DNA of 64,000 bases from Protopterus annectens (GCF_019279795.1 NC_056734.1:4962869-5026868); one strand, 5' to 3'. Positions 23,153-34,797 are shown, counted from the stretch's first letter. Program-made: numbers and translations. Notes: generated by a model not told the origin, from the sequence alone.

Positions 23153-24545
23153 CTAGTATTCACCCACTTGACTGTCATGGATGTTGCAGTGCTTGACATC
23201 TTCTCCTACAGACCATAAGTGAGAGCAGCCTCTCCATCTGACATAGGCATGCACCAGTGGTGATGTGCATAACCCTATGCACCAATCCTGGCATTTCCTG
23301 GTGGGTAATAAAATCCCCACCTCTGCCACTACTCCCAGGGAGTACCACAGGACTAGCTGCTGGGGTAGTGCTACCTGATATGGAGGCCCAGGTAATGCAG
23401 GGGCAGCAGATGCAGTGCTGCCAAGTGGGGTCCTAGATATGCTGGGCATCGGTGCAGGATCTGGTGGACCAGGGGCAAGGTGAGTCACAGGGGTTGGCTT
23501 ACCTCCCTGCACTGTAAATCATTTTGTGATTTGTCGGAGATGAATGACATGGAAATGTTTTGACAAAACATAGAAATAAAAAAGAGAGAGATAAGGGTTA
23601 GGTAAGAGAAAAAAGTGATATTATTAGTAACAACATATGTGACATGCAGTGCATTATCACAACAATAAAGCATTTTATCTCTACTTTTATATTTAAGTAT
23701 ACTTCTTAACAACTGCAAACTATAATTAGGATTTACTCAAAGTAATTCTTGCAATGTGCATATATTGCACATGTGCTTGGTTCAGTTATACAGATTGAGT
23801 TAACAGCAGGGCATTTATGCCACTTGTATTGAAATTACATTTTGTAAATTTAAAGGATTGTATTATATAGTTACTTGTGGTATTTGAAACCACAACATCT
23901 GACTATTGTATTAAACTTGACTCCTACAGTTGGCTTGTGCTACAGACTGAAGCATGTATGCTTGCTTTTACGGTTAGGATATGCATGCTTACTTTGCTAC
24001 AATTGTATAGAAGAGCAATAATTTAGCTAAAATAATACTTCTGTTGTGCTGCATACATACCCCTTGCTTCTGTCTGTCTCTCTTGACACTCAGCATGGGC
24101 ATCTCTATTCACAATGGGGCCATAAATTTTATGACCTGACACATTGGTTGTGGAATAAAGAGAAGAGAACAAGAGAAGAGCATTATGCATACCAGTCTTG
24201 CCTATATGCAGTGTTCTATCTACTATAAATTCTCTTTATCAGTATATTTACACAACTGTTGGATGTCAGCAGTCCTAAACTCATGCAACCACTGGTTGAG
24301 AGTACCCTTCCTGTGCCTTTTTAGGTCATTAATAAAATGATGCCTACACTGTTCTCCAATGTGTGGAATGACAGTCGACTGAAGACAGCTTTGCCAGATT
24401 ATTCCATGCCTCAGACTTGTACTGGGAGCCAGTATAGTCCCCCTTTAAGAGCATTAAGTGGTGGCACTTTACAAGGAGTCCAATGAAGATTTTGGATTCC
24501 TCAACACCCCTCATCTATGCCCTAAATTGGGTGCACCTTCCCTTC
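23153..24545 (-). pseudogene. possible Harbinger-type Myb/SANT-like accessory protein remnant
   Basis: On the minus strand 24240-24440 reads, with frame changes, HIGEQCRHHFINDLKRHRKG then TLNQWLHEFRTADIQQL. The GEQCRHHF...DLKR pattern is that of the Myb/SANT-like DNA-binding domain in the second gene of vertebrate Harbinger elements. Downstream on the same strand, 23153-23512 is a Pro/Ala-rich open segment (APGPPDPAPMP...), as often found in such proteins. The 700 bases between contain no clear coding signal. No termini were found. Alternative: a chance Pro-rich frame beside an unrelated repeat. Confidence 0.35.
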
Positions 24546-26689
24546 TACCACTAGACATGTCTGACTAGAGAAAACAGCAATGCTTAAAAATGATTTCCTG
24601 CCAATGCATGTTATCACATTTACTAGTAGTGCATAAAGCCAAACAACAATGCTGACTAGGTTTGCATGATGTTATGCAGAGGGCAACAGTTCTAAACTGA
24701 GAGGAAAGCAGTTTTTGAATTTTTAAAGTTAATCTGACATTTGGCATTAGTTTGTAGGTTGTTTGCTGCTGCAACTCTTAGGTGATTTAACTTTGCAGGC
24801 ATGTACTGGGGTATAAATTGTATGACCTGACACATTTTTTTTTGTGTGGCTTTACACACTGATAAAATTAATTTTTACAATGTGGCATTCACATCTATGC
24901 ATAAGAGACTAAACATTTTCTTTCACAGCAGTGATTTTTCATCCTTGCCACAGAAGGAGTGCTTCTCAGACATACTCTTGAATTATATATGAATACACGT
25001 GTCAGACTGAGTGGTTATCCATGTATGTGTGTGACTAACAAAGTCCTAGTTTATACATTCTTGTGTGAATGAGTATTATTGAAGTCTGAAGGCCACCCAA
25101 GGCCAGAGAACACAATTATAATTACAGAAACATAACATAATAGTCAGTATACCCTCAGTCACACAAATAATTAATATGAGCTCCACTGCTATACATACTT
25201 ACTGTCATTTAGAATTATGCTCAAGTTTTTTGTGCTTATTAAAATTGAGTGCACAACCCTTAATAAAACTGGGAGTGTGTAATATTTTTTTAATGTGAAT
25301 TGTAATATAAAGTAAACTGGAGCAAGAATAACAATATTTGGAATTTGCTATTTTAGAACCCAAGATCATCTGTATTGCAGCCCTGCACTTACACCTGCTG
25401 CCACAGGAATACTTAAAAAAACAGTTAGATATTTTCATATTCATTATTAACTTATGTGTGCTGTCATGCAATGCCAGTAGCATGTTTGCACAGTGCCAAA
25501 TATGCTTGATAGAATGCTTCTATTTTGAATTTGTCTATTGTCTGCTTCCTCTCTGCAGGTGTTCTAGACCTGCAGGTGTTGGCATAGCCAGTGTTAGGTG
25601 CCCACAGAACCCATGGCCATGGGGAGCCCCCAATTATCTCCTCGTGAATGAGGGCCCCTATGCAGTAGCCACATGTTTCTCCATCTCCTCTGTTCTGTTC
25701 ATTACTAACAACTTGTACCAGCTCAGAGAGTAAATGGTGATGTGAAAAAAGAATTGGTGCAATACAGCATATTTACAGCTTCAAAAGATTTCAATCTGGA
25801 TTCCATAAATGCATAATACATTTCCCATACTATTGTGTCTTAAGTTACTCTACATTGCAAAAGAAGTCTGCCTGATTCATACCACTACAAGCTGTAAATC
25901 TTTCAGTGCAAACGAGTGAAAGTTGAGAGTTGGTAAAAAATCAGGCATTCTTGCAAAGCCCTCATCAACACAATCACACAGCTGCTGTGAAGGCGGTGTT
26001 TTTTTTTTGGGAGGGGTTGGCTGGAGAAATATCTACTGTATTACCAGCCTTGTCTACCGCATCACTGTCCTCTCGCTTACAGTTTGTGCTGTGCAAATAA
26101 ATGCTTCAGTCCACTCTCATCTCTTACAGTCTCTTCCTTGAAACTGCATCTCTGCACCACCCTACCTTTTTCCCTCTCATAGCAACTTGGTTTAGCTTGG
26201 TGTGCTAGTCGAAGCTGAAGACCAGCATGAGCAGAGGCATTTGTAGGCTACCTTTACTGGTGAAAGGCAGAAAGCACAACAGGCAACCATTGCACAGCCT
26301 GTTCCTCCACCAAACTGCACTGTCCAGATGCTGGTCTTCACACCAGAGCTTGTCTGCATTCCTCACTTCATTTTTGCTTAGTTGAAATAGCTTCTCTAAT
26401 AAAAGTAAAAACAAGTTGTCAGCGATGGTCATTTGACTTTTGTTATTGAATAATCATGAGCAGCTATGGATTTGCACATCTCGGCTGATATGGATTCCGG
26501 GATACATGTTTTTTTGAGGCAGTTACTCAGACACTGGGATGTATATTGGAGCTGGGTAAGCTATATATGCCTTCATATTCACATGGTAAATGGATCAAAC
26601 CTTTGATTTGCAATGGATCCTTGACAAAATCAACATATTTAAACTTGTGAACTAGTATTCTGTGCTGTGCTTCAGCTGAGAAAAAAAAT
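24546..26689. other. unassigned sequence
   Basis: No family recognised. The phrase ATGACCTGACACATT occurs at 24131 and again near 24820, pointing to a repeated segment about 690 bases apart. A Pro/Trp-containing open stretch at about 25548-25733 preceded by CTCTGCAG looks exon-like but matches nothing I know. Confidence 0.35.
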
Positions 26690-26706
26690 CACAGACTGTA
26701 AGGGAT

Positions 26707-28315
26707 CTTCTTCTCTTTTGGCTGTTCCCATTAGGGGTCGCCACAGCAGATCATCTGTTTCCATTTCTTCCTGCCCTCTGCATATTGCTTTGTCACACCA
26801 ACCACCTGCATGTCCTGTCTCACCACGTCAATAAACCTTATCTTAGGCCTGCCTCTTTTCCTCTTACCTGGCAGCTCCATCCTTAGCATCCTTTTCCTAA
26901 TATACCCATCATCCCTCCTCAGCACATGTCCAAACCAATGCATTCTCATCTCTCTGACTTTGTCTCCAAATCATCCAACCTGAGCTGACCCTCTAATATA
27001 CTGATTCCTAATCCTGTCCATCCTTGTCACACCCAGTGCAAATCTTAACATCTTTAACTCTGCCCCTTTCAGCTCTGACTCCTGCCTTTTTGTCAATGCC
27101 ACCATCTCCAACCCATACAACATAGCTGGTCTCACTACCCTCTTGTAGACCTTCCCTTTCACTCTTAGTGGTACCTGTCTGTCACAAATCACTCCTGACA
27201 CTCTTCTCCACCCATTCCACCCTGCCTGTACTCTCTTCTTCATATCTCTTCCACACTCACCATTACTCTGAACTGTTGATCCCAAGTACTTAAACTCATC
27301 CACCTTTGCCAACTCAACTCCCTGCATCTGCACCATTCCTCTATCCTCCCTCTCATTCACACACACATATTCTGTCTTAGTCCTGCTGACCTTCATTCCT
27401 CTCCTCTCTAGAGCATATCTCCACCTCTCCAGGGTATCCTCAACCTGGTCCCTACTCTGACTACAGATCACAATGTCATCTGCAAACATCACAGTCCAGG
27501 GGGCCTCCTGTCTAATCTCATCTGTCAACCTGTCCATCACCACTGCAAATAAGAAAGAGCTCAGAGCTGATCCTTGATGCAATCCCACCTCCACCTTAAA
27601 TGGATCTGTCACTCCCACTGTAGACTTCACCACTGTCACACTACCCTCATACATATCCTGTCCCACTCTTATATACTTCTCTGCCACTCCTGACTTCCTC
27701 ATACAATACCACAACTCCTCTCTAGGCACCCTGTCATATGCTTTCTCCAAGTCCACAAAGACACAATGCAACTCCTTCTGACCTTCCCTATATTTCTCAA
27801 TCAACATTCTCAGAGCAAACATCGCATCTTTAGTGCTGTTTCCCGGCATGAAACCATATTGCTGATCACTAATCATCACCTCCCTTCTTAACCTAGCTTC
27901 CACTACTCTTTCCCATAACTTCAAGCTGTGACTAATCAGTTTTATCCCTCTGTAGTTACTACAACTCTGCACATCACCCTTATTCTTAAAAATAGGTACC
28001 AAAACACTTTTTCTCCACTCTTCAGGCATCCTCTGACTTTCCAATATTTCAGTAAACAATCTGGATAAGAACTCCACTGCCATTTCTCCTAAGCACCTCC
28101 ATGCTTCCACTGGTATATCATCTGGACCAACAGCCTTTCCATTCTTCATCCTCTTCATAGCTGTCCGTACTTCCTCCTTGCTAATCTGTTTCACTTCCTG
28201 ATTCACTATCCCCACATCATCCAACCTTCTCTCTCTCATTCTCTTCATTCATCAGCCCCTCAAAGTACTCTTTCCATCTGCTCAATGCACTCTTCTCGCT
28301 TGTGAGTACATTTAC
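26707..28315 (-). mobile_element. RTE-clade LINE, 5'-truncated copy (RTE-1)
   Basis: The perfect 17-bp target-site duplication CACAGACTGTAAGGGAT is at 26690-26706 and 28316-28332. On the minus strand the insert is about 1.6 kb: RT domain, C terminus, then a short 3' end GACCCCTAAT...GAGAAGAAG. The 5' truncation lies just before the RT domain, so the endonuclease is absent. The well-preserved duplication and near-open frame suggest a fairly recent insertion. Confidence 0.93.
26731..28248 (-). pseudogene. RTE reverse transcriptase, one in-frame stop
   Basis: A 425-residue open frame (28248 to 26971) and a 72-residue frame (26949 to 26731) are in phase, separated by a TGA at 26971-26973 where the family has Arg (a CGA-to-TGA change fits CpG decay). 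RT landmarks in order: GPDDIPVEAWR (residues about 40-50), PEEWRKSVLVPIFKNKGD (about 75-92), NYRGIKLISH, DLEKAYDRVPREELW (about 167-181), GLHQGSALSSFLFAVVMD (about 222-239) and the catalytic FADDIVICS (about 255-263). The C terminus has WFGHVLRRD and GKRKRGRPK. It copies LINE RNA at a nicked target. 5' truncation removes the endonuclease. Confidence 0.9.
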
Positions 28316-28332
28316 CACAGACTGTAAGGGAT

Positions 28333-29066
28333 GCCACCTTTAAACAAATTGTAATAATGTTCATGGAGATAATTCCGTGCCCAGTCAGACCTTCTTCTGA
28401 GGACATTATGCACTTATGACTGCAACTTGATTTTTGTTTACATTTTGATAGTGGGGTATCTTCTCACACTTTTGCAGCCATTTTTGGGTTCTCCTTATGT
28501 TGGATTTGTAGTTAATGGGGTGGATAGTTTAATATGTTAGGATGAGTTTGATAGCTCATATTCTGCTGTTTGGTGGATTGATGCTTTTACAAGTTTATGG
28601 TAAGTTTGAAACACACAGCTGACAGAAGTGATAAAGCAAGGGCTTGACTGGTCCTTGCGAAGCACTTCCTGTGTCAACTCCCTTTAAAAAGACATGTGTG
28701 GGTAGAAGCATTACTTCTATTCTTGATTTTCAGGAGAGGAGTTTGCTTTATATTGTATCAGTGGCAGATCGATTGGGGCTGTGGATTACTGGCATGAGGA
28801 CAGCAAATGAAGGACAAACAGCGGATTCAAGCTTTCCAAAAGTGATCATGATTGTTGGACAAGCCAAGGTATTTTCTGCTGCCCTTTTAAGGGTAATTTA
28901 TAAAAGTTCTGATAAACTGTTCTTTTAAGGGCAATTTAAAAGGAATGATCTGGTCTGCTCTTTGTGGAGGAGAAGTAAGCAGCAGATCAGTCTACAGTCA
29001 TGAAGAGGGAGCAGAGATTTCCTTTATCAACTGCATAAAAGGTAAGTTTTTCGGTTTATTTTTAAC

Positions 29067-29068
<2 letters not shown>
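28333..29068. other. unassigned sequence
   Basis: No recognised gene. Two near-identical short phrases CTTTTAAGGGTAATTTA and CTTTTAAGGGCAATTTA occur at about 28885 and 28922. Confidence 0.35.

Positions 29069-29120
<52 letters not shown>
29069..29120. repeat. (TG)n microsatellite
   Basis: About 26 TG units, followed by a G-rich stretch. Any Cys/Val frame across it is an artefact. Confidence 0.97.
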
Positions 29121-29124
<4 letters not shown>

Positions 29125-29189
29125 GGGGGAAGGTAACCTAGTGAGATGATTGCATTACTTTTTTGGGGAGAGTTCTTGTGCTAAGAGGA

Positions 29190-29575
29190 TTTGGGGAGTA
29201 AGGTGCTATGGTTGTAAAAGTTTTATTTTATTTTTGTCCAGAATTCTTCAGGTAAGAGATTGAGAAAACTAATGTCCAGATCTGATGTACTGTTTTTAGT
29301 CAGGCTTGTACAAGAATGTTAATTTATTTTTGTTTTGTCTAGCATTTTGTTTTGTCTATAATTGTGCTGAAAGAATGGTAGTGGGTGGGTGGGGAATAGT
29401 AGCTGTGAGAATTCTACAGGACATATAGATGTATTAATGTATGCCAATACAAACCCTGTTATGCTAGTATTTTACTGTGTATACCAGCAATGTTTGCAGC
29501 TATCTCTGATGCTACTGCTTTGTTCTGTAACTTTTTGCTTTGTGCAGAATTATTGTGTTGCGAGGTTGGGAGTAG
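29190..29575 (+). repeat. outlying units of a diverged tandem array
   Basis: Carries the same phrases as the array at 34900-37257: CAGAATTATTGTG, GAGGTTGGGAGT, GGCTGTGAGAATTCTACAG-like words, and ATGCxAATxCAAACCCTGTTATGCTAGTAT. The match stops near 29575, where unrelated repeat sequence begins. Confidence 0.6.
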
Positions 29576-30949
29576 GGTTGCCACTTCATCAGAGCAAAAA
29601 AGGGACTTAGGACACACCCCCTTAACCTCATATAACCCCACCCATTTTCACCCACATTCCACCCATTCTGTGACATCATCATCATCATCACGTCATCCGA
29701 GGGGAATATCCTCTTTTTCCGTTTGTGATGCCTTTTTTCCTGTGGATTTACTCAGTGGTGGCTAGTGACTTCAAATCAAAGGGGGCTGCAGGAGACTGCT
29801 GAATGGGTGGGGCCAATGGGAAGGGGTGCAGCCAACTAGCAAGGGGAGAAGCTATGCTCAAAACCACAAAAACTAACTTTAATTAAATACGCTGCCCAGG
29901 GTGGCAAACCGTCATTATGAGAGTCCAATCAAGACAAAATGAAGTGTAGAAGAAAAAAAAATTTCAATGCATTGGCTGCATGGCAGCTTACTTAATATCT
30001 AGATGGAAACAAAAAGGTTGTGAGGCATGAAAAAATAAATTACTTTTTAAATACATTACTGGAATGCCAGTCAAAATCAATTATAAGAAAAACAAGCAGC
30101 ACTCAACTCAAACCACTTCTCCTTGCACTGCAGTTCTAATTATAATTTAATTTATATTCAGCTTTATTAAAGTACCAAGTAACATGCTGAAAGTAGAATA
30201 TCTGTGATACCCCCACTTGTAAAAATGTTTCTTGTCCAAAAAAGACCTGCTGCCTGACAACTCTCTACTTGTTTCATGGGGAAAACATGATCAAAGTAAA
30301 AAATGAAAAGCAAACAAGAAACAAGCTCAAGATACATTACTTAAAGGGTTACTGTACAGGTTATGGACCACACATGATAGATTGGCATTCTGTTTAGTTT
30401 ATGGGTAAAGCCTGCAGCGATGACTGGAAGTCTCCAACAAGTGTAATGAGCTTCTTGAAATAATGTAATCCTGTCCTTTATTACAAATACTGTCATATGC
30501 ATTTCAATATCCAAGGCTTATGCATTATCTAGTTATGTAAGTATTCTCTGCATGGCAACAACAGAAAGGCTTTCAATGTTGGCAATTATTTAACAGTATG
30601 CTTATTAAAGCTTACTTGCATCTTACGATCTCAGACAAGCTTACCCAATGGTCATTAAAGCATTGCTACTTAAACACAGAGCAACAGGCACTTTCTGAGT
30701 AATAATAAGCATAAATCAACAGTACAAAATATGACAGAAACCAGACCATTCTGCAAAATCAAGGACAGATAAAAAGCCACTGTAGTACTTGTGTCTACCT
30801 TGAATGGGGGGATACTCTGCACATTTACACTGCATAACTGCTCCTTGCCTTGCTTGGACACATCCAGAGTCACTACATGGGGGAGTGGGGTGCAACAAGT
30901 ATGTCACAATTTGAAATGTCTCTGGATGACTGTGATGTCCCTGACACCT
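29576..30949. other. unassigned sequence with a C-rich phosphate-like repeat start
   Basis: Begins GGGTTGCCACTTCATCAGAG and has an ACACACCCCCTTAACC and CACCCA-rich stretch (29610-29680), then (CAT)n. The rest to 30949 is AT-rich, without recognised coding sequence. Confidence 0.35.
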
Positions 30950-31494
30950 CACCTCAGAGCAAGAAATCTGGACAAAGCCTTACATGGAAGTGGTACAAAG
31001 GCCCAAAAAATAAGGACAACTGTTAAATATTGCTCTTATAAACTTAGCAAGATAATAGAATAGTAGGTCTTGCATTAATATGAATTTTCTGAAGGGTATG
31101 AAATCTGAAACTCAAATCTGAAACTCAAATGTCTGTCATTATTTTCTAACTTCAGTCTTTAATGATTTGCCACTAATTTGCCAAAAAACACAATTTTATG
31201 AAAAATGGATGAAAAATGTGCTGCAAAAATATAAAATAGCCACACAATACAGCTGGGAACCTGTCAAAGAAGGGACACTTTTTTAATATTAATACTGCTA
31301 ACTTGTGCAGCTGACAAAATAAAATAATCTACATGCACTTCTGAAATAAAAGTAATCTATAACTCTGATTATTACAGTTATTTCTTAATTGTAAACTCTC
31401 CACATTTTCTTCCAAAATTGCTATTTTGCGGAGGGATTATTAGGGGAAGACCAACATTTTGAGCAAAATCAGGGACAGTTGAGAGGTTTGGCTA
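30950..31494. mobile_element. MITE-like repeat, family M, copy 1
   Basis: Starts around AAATCTGGACAAAGCC and ends GACAGTTGAGAGGT (31479-31492). Internal phrases shared with other copies: TTGCTCTTATAAACTTAG, ATAGAATA(A/G), AGGTCTTGxxTTA, GAAGGGTATGAAATCTGAAACT, TGTCATTATTT, GATTTGCCA. It is longer than the other copies because of an extra AT-rich segment. No coding capacity. Confidence 0.6.
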
Positions 31495-31524
31495 TGCCTA
31501 ATTCTATAAAGCAATTTATTTGCA

Positions 31525-31826
31525 TGTACCTCTCAACCTGTTAATGCAATAAATCTGGACAAGGCCAACTATATTGGGGGAACATATAAACAGTACTAAA
31601 AATTGCTCTTGTATAAACTGAGACTGTTGATAGAATAACAGGTCTTACTTTAGCATGCATTTTTCTGAAGGTTATGAAGTCTGAAACTCAGTGTCTGTCA
31701 TTATTTAATGACTTAATTCCTAAATGATTTGCCAGAAAACCACAAATTTTATGAGGTACAAACCAAAAATAAGAATCAAAAATCTATTAATTCTGTGAAA
31801 ATCTGGACAGTTGTGAGGTATAGTTC
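31525..31826. mobile_element. MITE-like repeat, family M, copy 2 (best preserved)
   Basis: About 300 bases from TACCTCTCAACCTGTT (31526) to GGACAGTTGTGAGGTA (about 31810-31825). The ends are short inverted repeats (CCTCTCAAC / GTTGTGAGG), and TA lies at both outer edges. Internal phrases match the other copies. Non-autonomous DNA transposon of a TA-targeting superfamily is the likely class, inferred from the ends alone. Confidence 0.6.
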
Positions 31827-32799
31827 AGCTGGGGCTGTGTTTGAGTTTGCCGCCCTTCCCCTTTACAAAATCATGGTCGAATGGAGCTTCCCTCCTGCAG
31901 CCATTCCAATGAACCATTATTTGGCTATTTCACCCCATTTACCATAAACACTAATGTGCATACTGCTTTACTTCTATGATGATTTGGACTTCATTTAAAA
32001 GTTTTATTTTTCATTTTACAGCACAAACACTAAGACATCTGCTAAACAAAGCAATGCAGTCTCACAATGAAAACAGACTTAGCATTAAAACTTCTCTACC
32101 CTTGAAACTCACATTCATTGAAACAGCATTGAAACCCACATTCAAAGAAAATACATTTTGCCAGTGGCAGATAAAGATTAACTTTGGGCTGTTTTCAAAT
32201 CATAGGCCCCTTGCACATGAAACATACATGTGCTCTTTGATACACCTTCCTGATTGTACTAAATTATATTCTTTGTACAATACAGTACAGTTTTTAGAGG
32301 GCGTTTTGAACATTTTTCCAGTAAACAATGAAACAAAACACATGCACCAATAATGACAAACCTGCTCAATTCAGAACATTTTTCCAGTAAACAATGAAAC
32401 AAAATGCATGCACCAATAATGACAAAACTGCCCAGTTCAGAACATTTCCATCATAAACGTCTACTTAAACTTCTACAGTCCACCATTATCAGTAAATATG
32501 CACAATCTCTGAAGAAGTAAAAGTCATCTAAAGAATTCCACAGTAAAGAAATCTGCAACTAATGAAGAGGTTGCTGCTAACAAACAACTTTATATTTCAT
32601 TGTTTCATCTACAAAAAGAGTGGCTGTTGCCCTTGAGGAATAAATTGCCTATGTTGCATTAACAAAATGATAAGCTAGTAATATTGCAATAGGGAATGGA
32701 TGGCAAACTGGTAACAGGTTCATAGTTACTAGGTATCTTCACCAAAAAGGACTGCAGCATCCACCCCCTTTACAACACAGTATAGTATCAGCAATGTAT
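31827..32799. other. unassigned sequence with one local direct repeat
   Basis: The segment CATTTTTCCAGTAAACAATG plus AAACAAAAxxCATGCACCAATAATGACAAA occurs twice (32309-32360 and 32376-32430). Nothing else recognised. Confidence 0.45.
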
Positions 32800-32880
32800 C
32801 TACCTACAGTGGGATTAGAACTCACAGCCTTCTGCATCAAAACCAAGTAGACTTCCTGTTGTACTATTAACAATGCAAAC
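32800..32880 (-). mobile_element. tRNA-like SINE head (fragment)
   Basis: The minus strand has a box-B-like GTGAGTTCTAATCCCACTG (about 32809-32827), preceded about 40 bases upstream by a box-A-like stretch. Short and decayed. Confidence 0.4.
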
Positions 32881-32959
32881 AAGCAAGGCATAAGCAGCAC
32901 TAAACTTTTGTTCCCCTGCAGCTCTCAGCTTCTTGTAAAATCTACTTGACACTCAGCTG

Positions 32960-33240
32960 TATCTCTGAACTTTGCAGCACAAGAAATCTGGAAAAAGCCA
33001 AAATGTATTGGGGGGGAGGACAAAAGCCCAAAAACCAGGGACACATTTTAAACATTGCTTGTATAATGTTGAAAAGTTGCTAGAATAAAATGCTGTGCTA
33101 CCACCATACATTTCATTGCCAAGTATTGAACCCAGGACCCTGTGCAAAACAGCCAGAGCAACATACCACTATGCCAAATCATCTGTTTTATGAAAGAGAG
33201 GAAGACTGAAACTTAAATGGCTACCATTTAGTGAATTCAG
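32960..33240. mobile_element. MITE-like repeat, family M, copy 3, interrupted by a tRNA-like sequence
   Basis: AAATCTGGAAAAAGCC (32982), GGGGGGGAGGACAAAAGCCC, ATTGCTTGTATAA and GCTAGAATAAAA follow family M order. A tRNA-like segment follows at 33112-33180. Family phrases (GACTGAAACTTAAATG) resume at about 33205. Confidence 0.5.
33112..33180 (-). mobile_element. tRNA-derived SINE head
   Basis: On the minus strand TGGCATAGTGGTATG (box A consensus TGGCNNAGTGG) is followed about 40 bases later by CCTGGGTTCAATACTTGG (box B, GGTTCRANNCC). Spacing fits a tRNA gene but I could not fold a full cloverleaf, so this is a tRNA-derived repeat and not a tRNA gene. It lies inside a family M copy. Confidence 0.55.
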
Positions 33241-33526
33241 TTCTCACCATAGTTGTTAACCTCTTACAACAAAACACCTGAACAAAGCCAATAATGGTGG
33301 AATACAGCCCCCAAACATATTCACTGAATTCAGTTCTCACCATAGCTCTCAACCTTAGCAAAAAAAACCTGGATGAAGCCAATAATGGGGGAATACAGTT
33401 CCAAAAATAGGGACAAATTTCAAATATCCATCTTATAAACTTTGAAAATTGCTAGAATACAAGGTTTCATGTTACCATGTACTTTATGAAGAATATGAAG
33501 TCTGAAATTCAAATGCTTGTCATTTT
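33240..33526. mobile_element. MITE-like repeat, family M, copy 4 with a duplicated 5' segment
   Basis: The phrase TTCAGTTCTCACCATAG then CTCTxACAA/CTCTCAACC occurs at 33238 and at 33327. Each is followed by AAAACxCCTGxAxxAAGCCAATAATGG. The second is followed by the rest of family M to 33526, where a SINE begins. Confidence 0.5.
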
Positions 33527-33768
33527 CATTTAACATTTGTTAACCAGGAAAGTCTGACTTGGAACAAAAGCCAATATTCAGCAGAGGCCCAGGGAGAAAC
33601 ACTCCAGACACATCTTTGTAAGATGGAAGGACACCAGAGCAAACCCACACAGACACAGGGAGGACATGCAGATTCCACACAAAAGGCACCCCAGCCAAGA
33701 CTCAAACCAGAGAACCTGTAGCTGTCAGGCAACAATGCTACTAGTGCACCACTGACTGTGTCAAGAAG
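33527..33768 (-). mobile_element. tRNA-derived SINE, family A, inverted
   Basis: Reverse complement of the 1.05-kb SINE. Head CAGTGGTGCACTAGTAGCAT, box-B-like CTGGTTTGAGTCTT, body GTGTGGAATCTGCATGTCCT, end AACAAATGTTAAATG. It lies within a family M repeat, whose last phrases (CATAGATTTTGTGAGGAACA) continue at about 33784. Confidence 0.7.
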
Positions 33769-33839
33769 CAAAAATACAGAAACCATAGATTTTGTGAGGA
33801 ACAGAACAAATATGAAGCAAACATCTGCAAATTGTTTTA

Positions 33840-33940
33840 CAAATAGTGGTGGGTAGGGAATTCAGGCTCTTGCCTCTTGGGCCCAAGGTACAGGGTTCAA
33901 GCCTTATTCTCTACCCATCACCATGTAGCAACTGGGGCAT

Positions 33941-34013
<73 letters not shown>

Positions 34014-34126
34014 ATACACATACACACACACACCTCCCTACCTGGGAATTCAGGCTCTTGCCACTTGGGCCCAAGGTACAGGGTTCAAGCCTTATTCTCT
34101 ACCCACCACCATATAGCAACTGGGGC

Positions 34127-34205
<79 letters not shown>

Positions 34206-34290
34206 CCCTACCTGTTAATCCATCTGAGTTGAGCTCCTCCATATAGAAAGGCACACACACACCTGTTAATCCATATAGAAAGTCCCTTGC
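33840..34290 (+). repeat. tandem-duplicated cassette: tRNA-like word plus (CA)n
   Basis: Two copies (33857-34040 and 34042-34212) of GAATTCAGGCTCTTGCC...TACAGGGTTCAAGCC...GCAACTGGGGCATTACACA followed by a (CA)n tract (33942-34033 and 34130-34203), each ending CACCTCCCTACCTG. GGGTTCAAGCC fits box B, so the unit may derive from a tRNA-type SINE with a microsatellite tail. A third partial unit (TTAATCCATATAGAAAG) follows to 34282. His/Thr open frames are artefacts. Confidence 0.75.
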
Positions 34291-34519
34291 AGCAGCTAAA
34301 AGCCCGTGATGATCCATCCATACAGGAAATCCAGCTAAAAGCTCATCACAATGAGCTGTACAATCCAGAAGGCAAGTCCTTCCCCTTCTGTGTCATGATG
34401 CTCCTTCCTGTGAGAGCACCAGCCTGTGGATGTTGCAGTCCAATCTCCTTCCTGTCTATGCAGTTGTAACTGCATAGACATCTGGGAAATTTGCAACTTC
34501 AATGGTGTCTGCCTAATTT

Positions 34520-34581
34520 GGACTGCTGGTGAGACAGTCTGGATTCTGTGAGCATGCTCCAGACTAGTTCACCAGCAGTCC
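34520..34581. repeat. inverted repeat, ~24-bp arms
   Basis: GGACTGCTGGTGA plus AGTCTGGA (34520-34543) pairs with TCCAGACT plus TCACCAGCAGTCC (34558-34581), with 3-base internal loops. A strong hairpin at RNA or cruciform level. Confidence 0.85.
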
Positions 34582-34758
34582 GGATAGTGGGAAATGCCGC
34601 AAGTGCACATGAGTGATGATCTGGGACTCTTTTAATTTTATTTTTGTAATTTTCTGTTCGTTTTTGTTTGTTTTTTTTTTATTTCTGTTTATTTTTCATT
34701 TTTACAGCTGGGGGGGGGGGGGATGCAGTCCTGCAGTCCAGTAGCACGAGCTGCCCCT

Positions 34759-34797
34759 GGATTTACTATGCTTTTTGTAAAAAAGCATAATAAATCC
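34759..34797. repeat. inverted repeat, ~18-bp arms
   Basis: GGATTTACTATGCTTTTT (34759-34776) pairs with AAAAAAGCATAATAAATCC (34779-34797), with one offset base. Lies between two other hairpins in the same 1.4 kb. Confidence 0.85.

Noticed and set aside
25338..25733. Open frame of 131 residues with an exon-like second half
   Set aside because: No homology recognised. The upstream part is low-complexity AT-rich DNA. Left as unassigned.
28390..28420. CTTCTTC-TGAG phrase resembling a PLE 3' end
   Set aside because: No GAAA or helix II in the right position, and no PLE sequence nearby.
32505..32545. CTGAAGAAG phrase resembling a hammerhead core
   Set aside because: No GAAA strand follows and no helix II can be drawn.
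33112..33180. Candidate tRNA gene on the minus strand
   Set aside because: Box A and box B are present but acceptor and anticodon stems do not pair convincingly. Scored as a tRNA-derived SINE.
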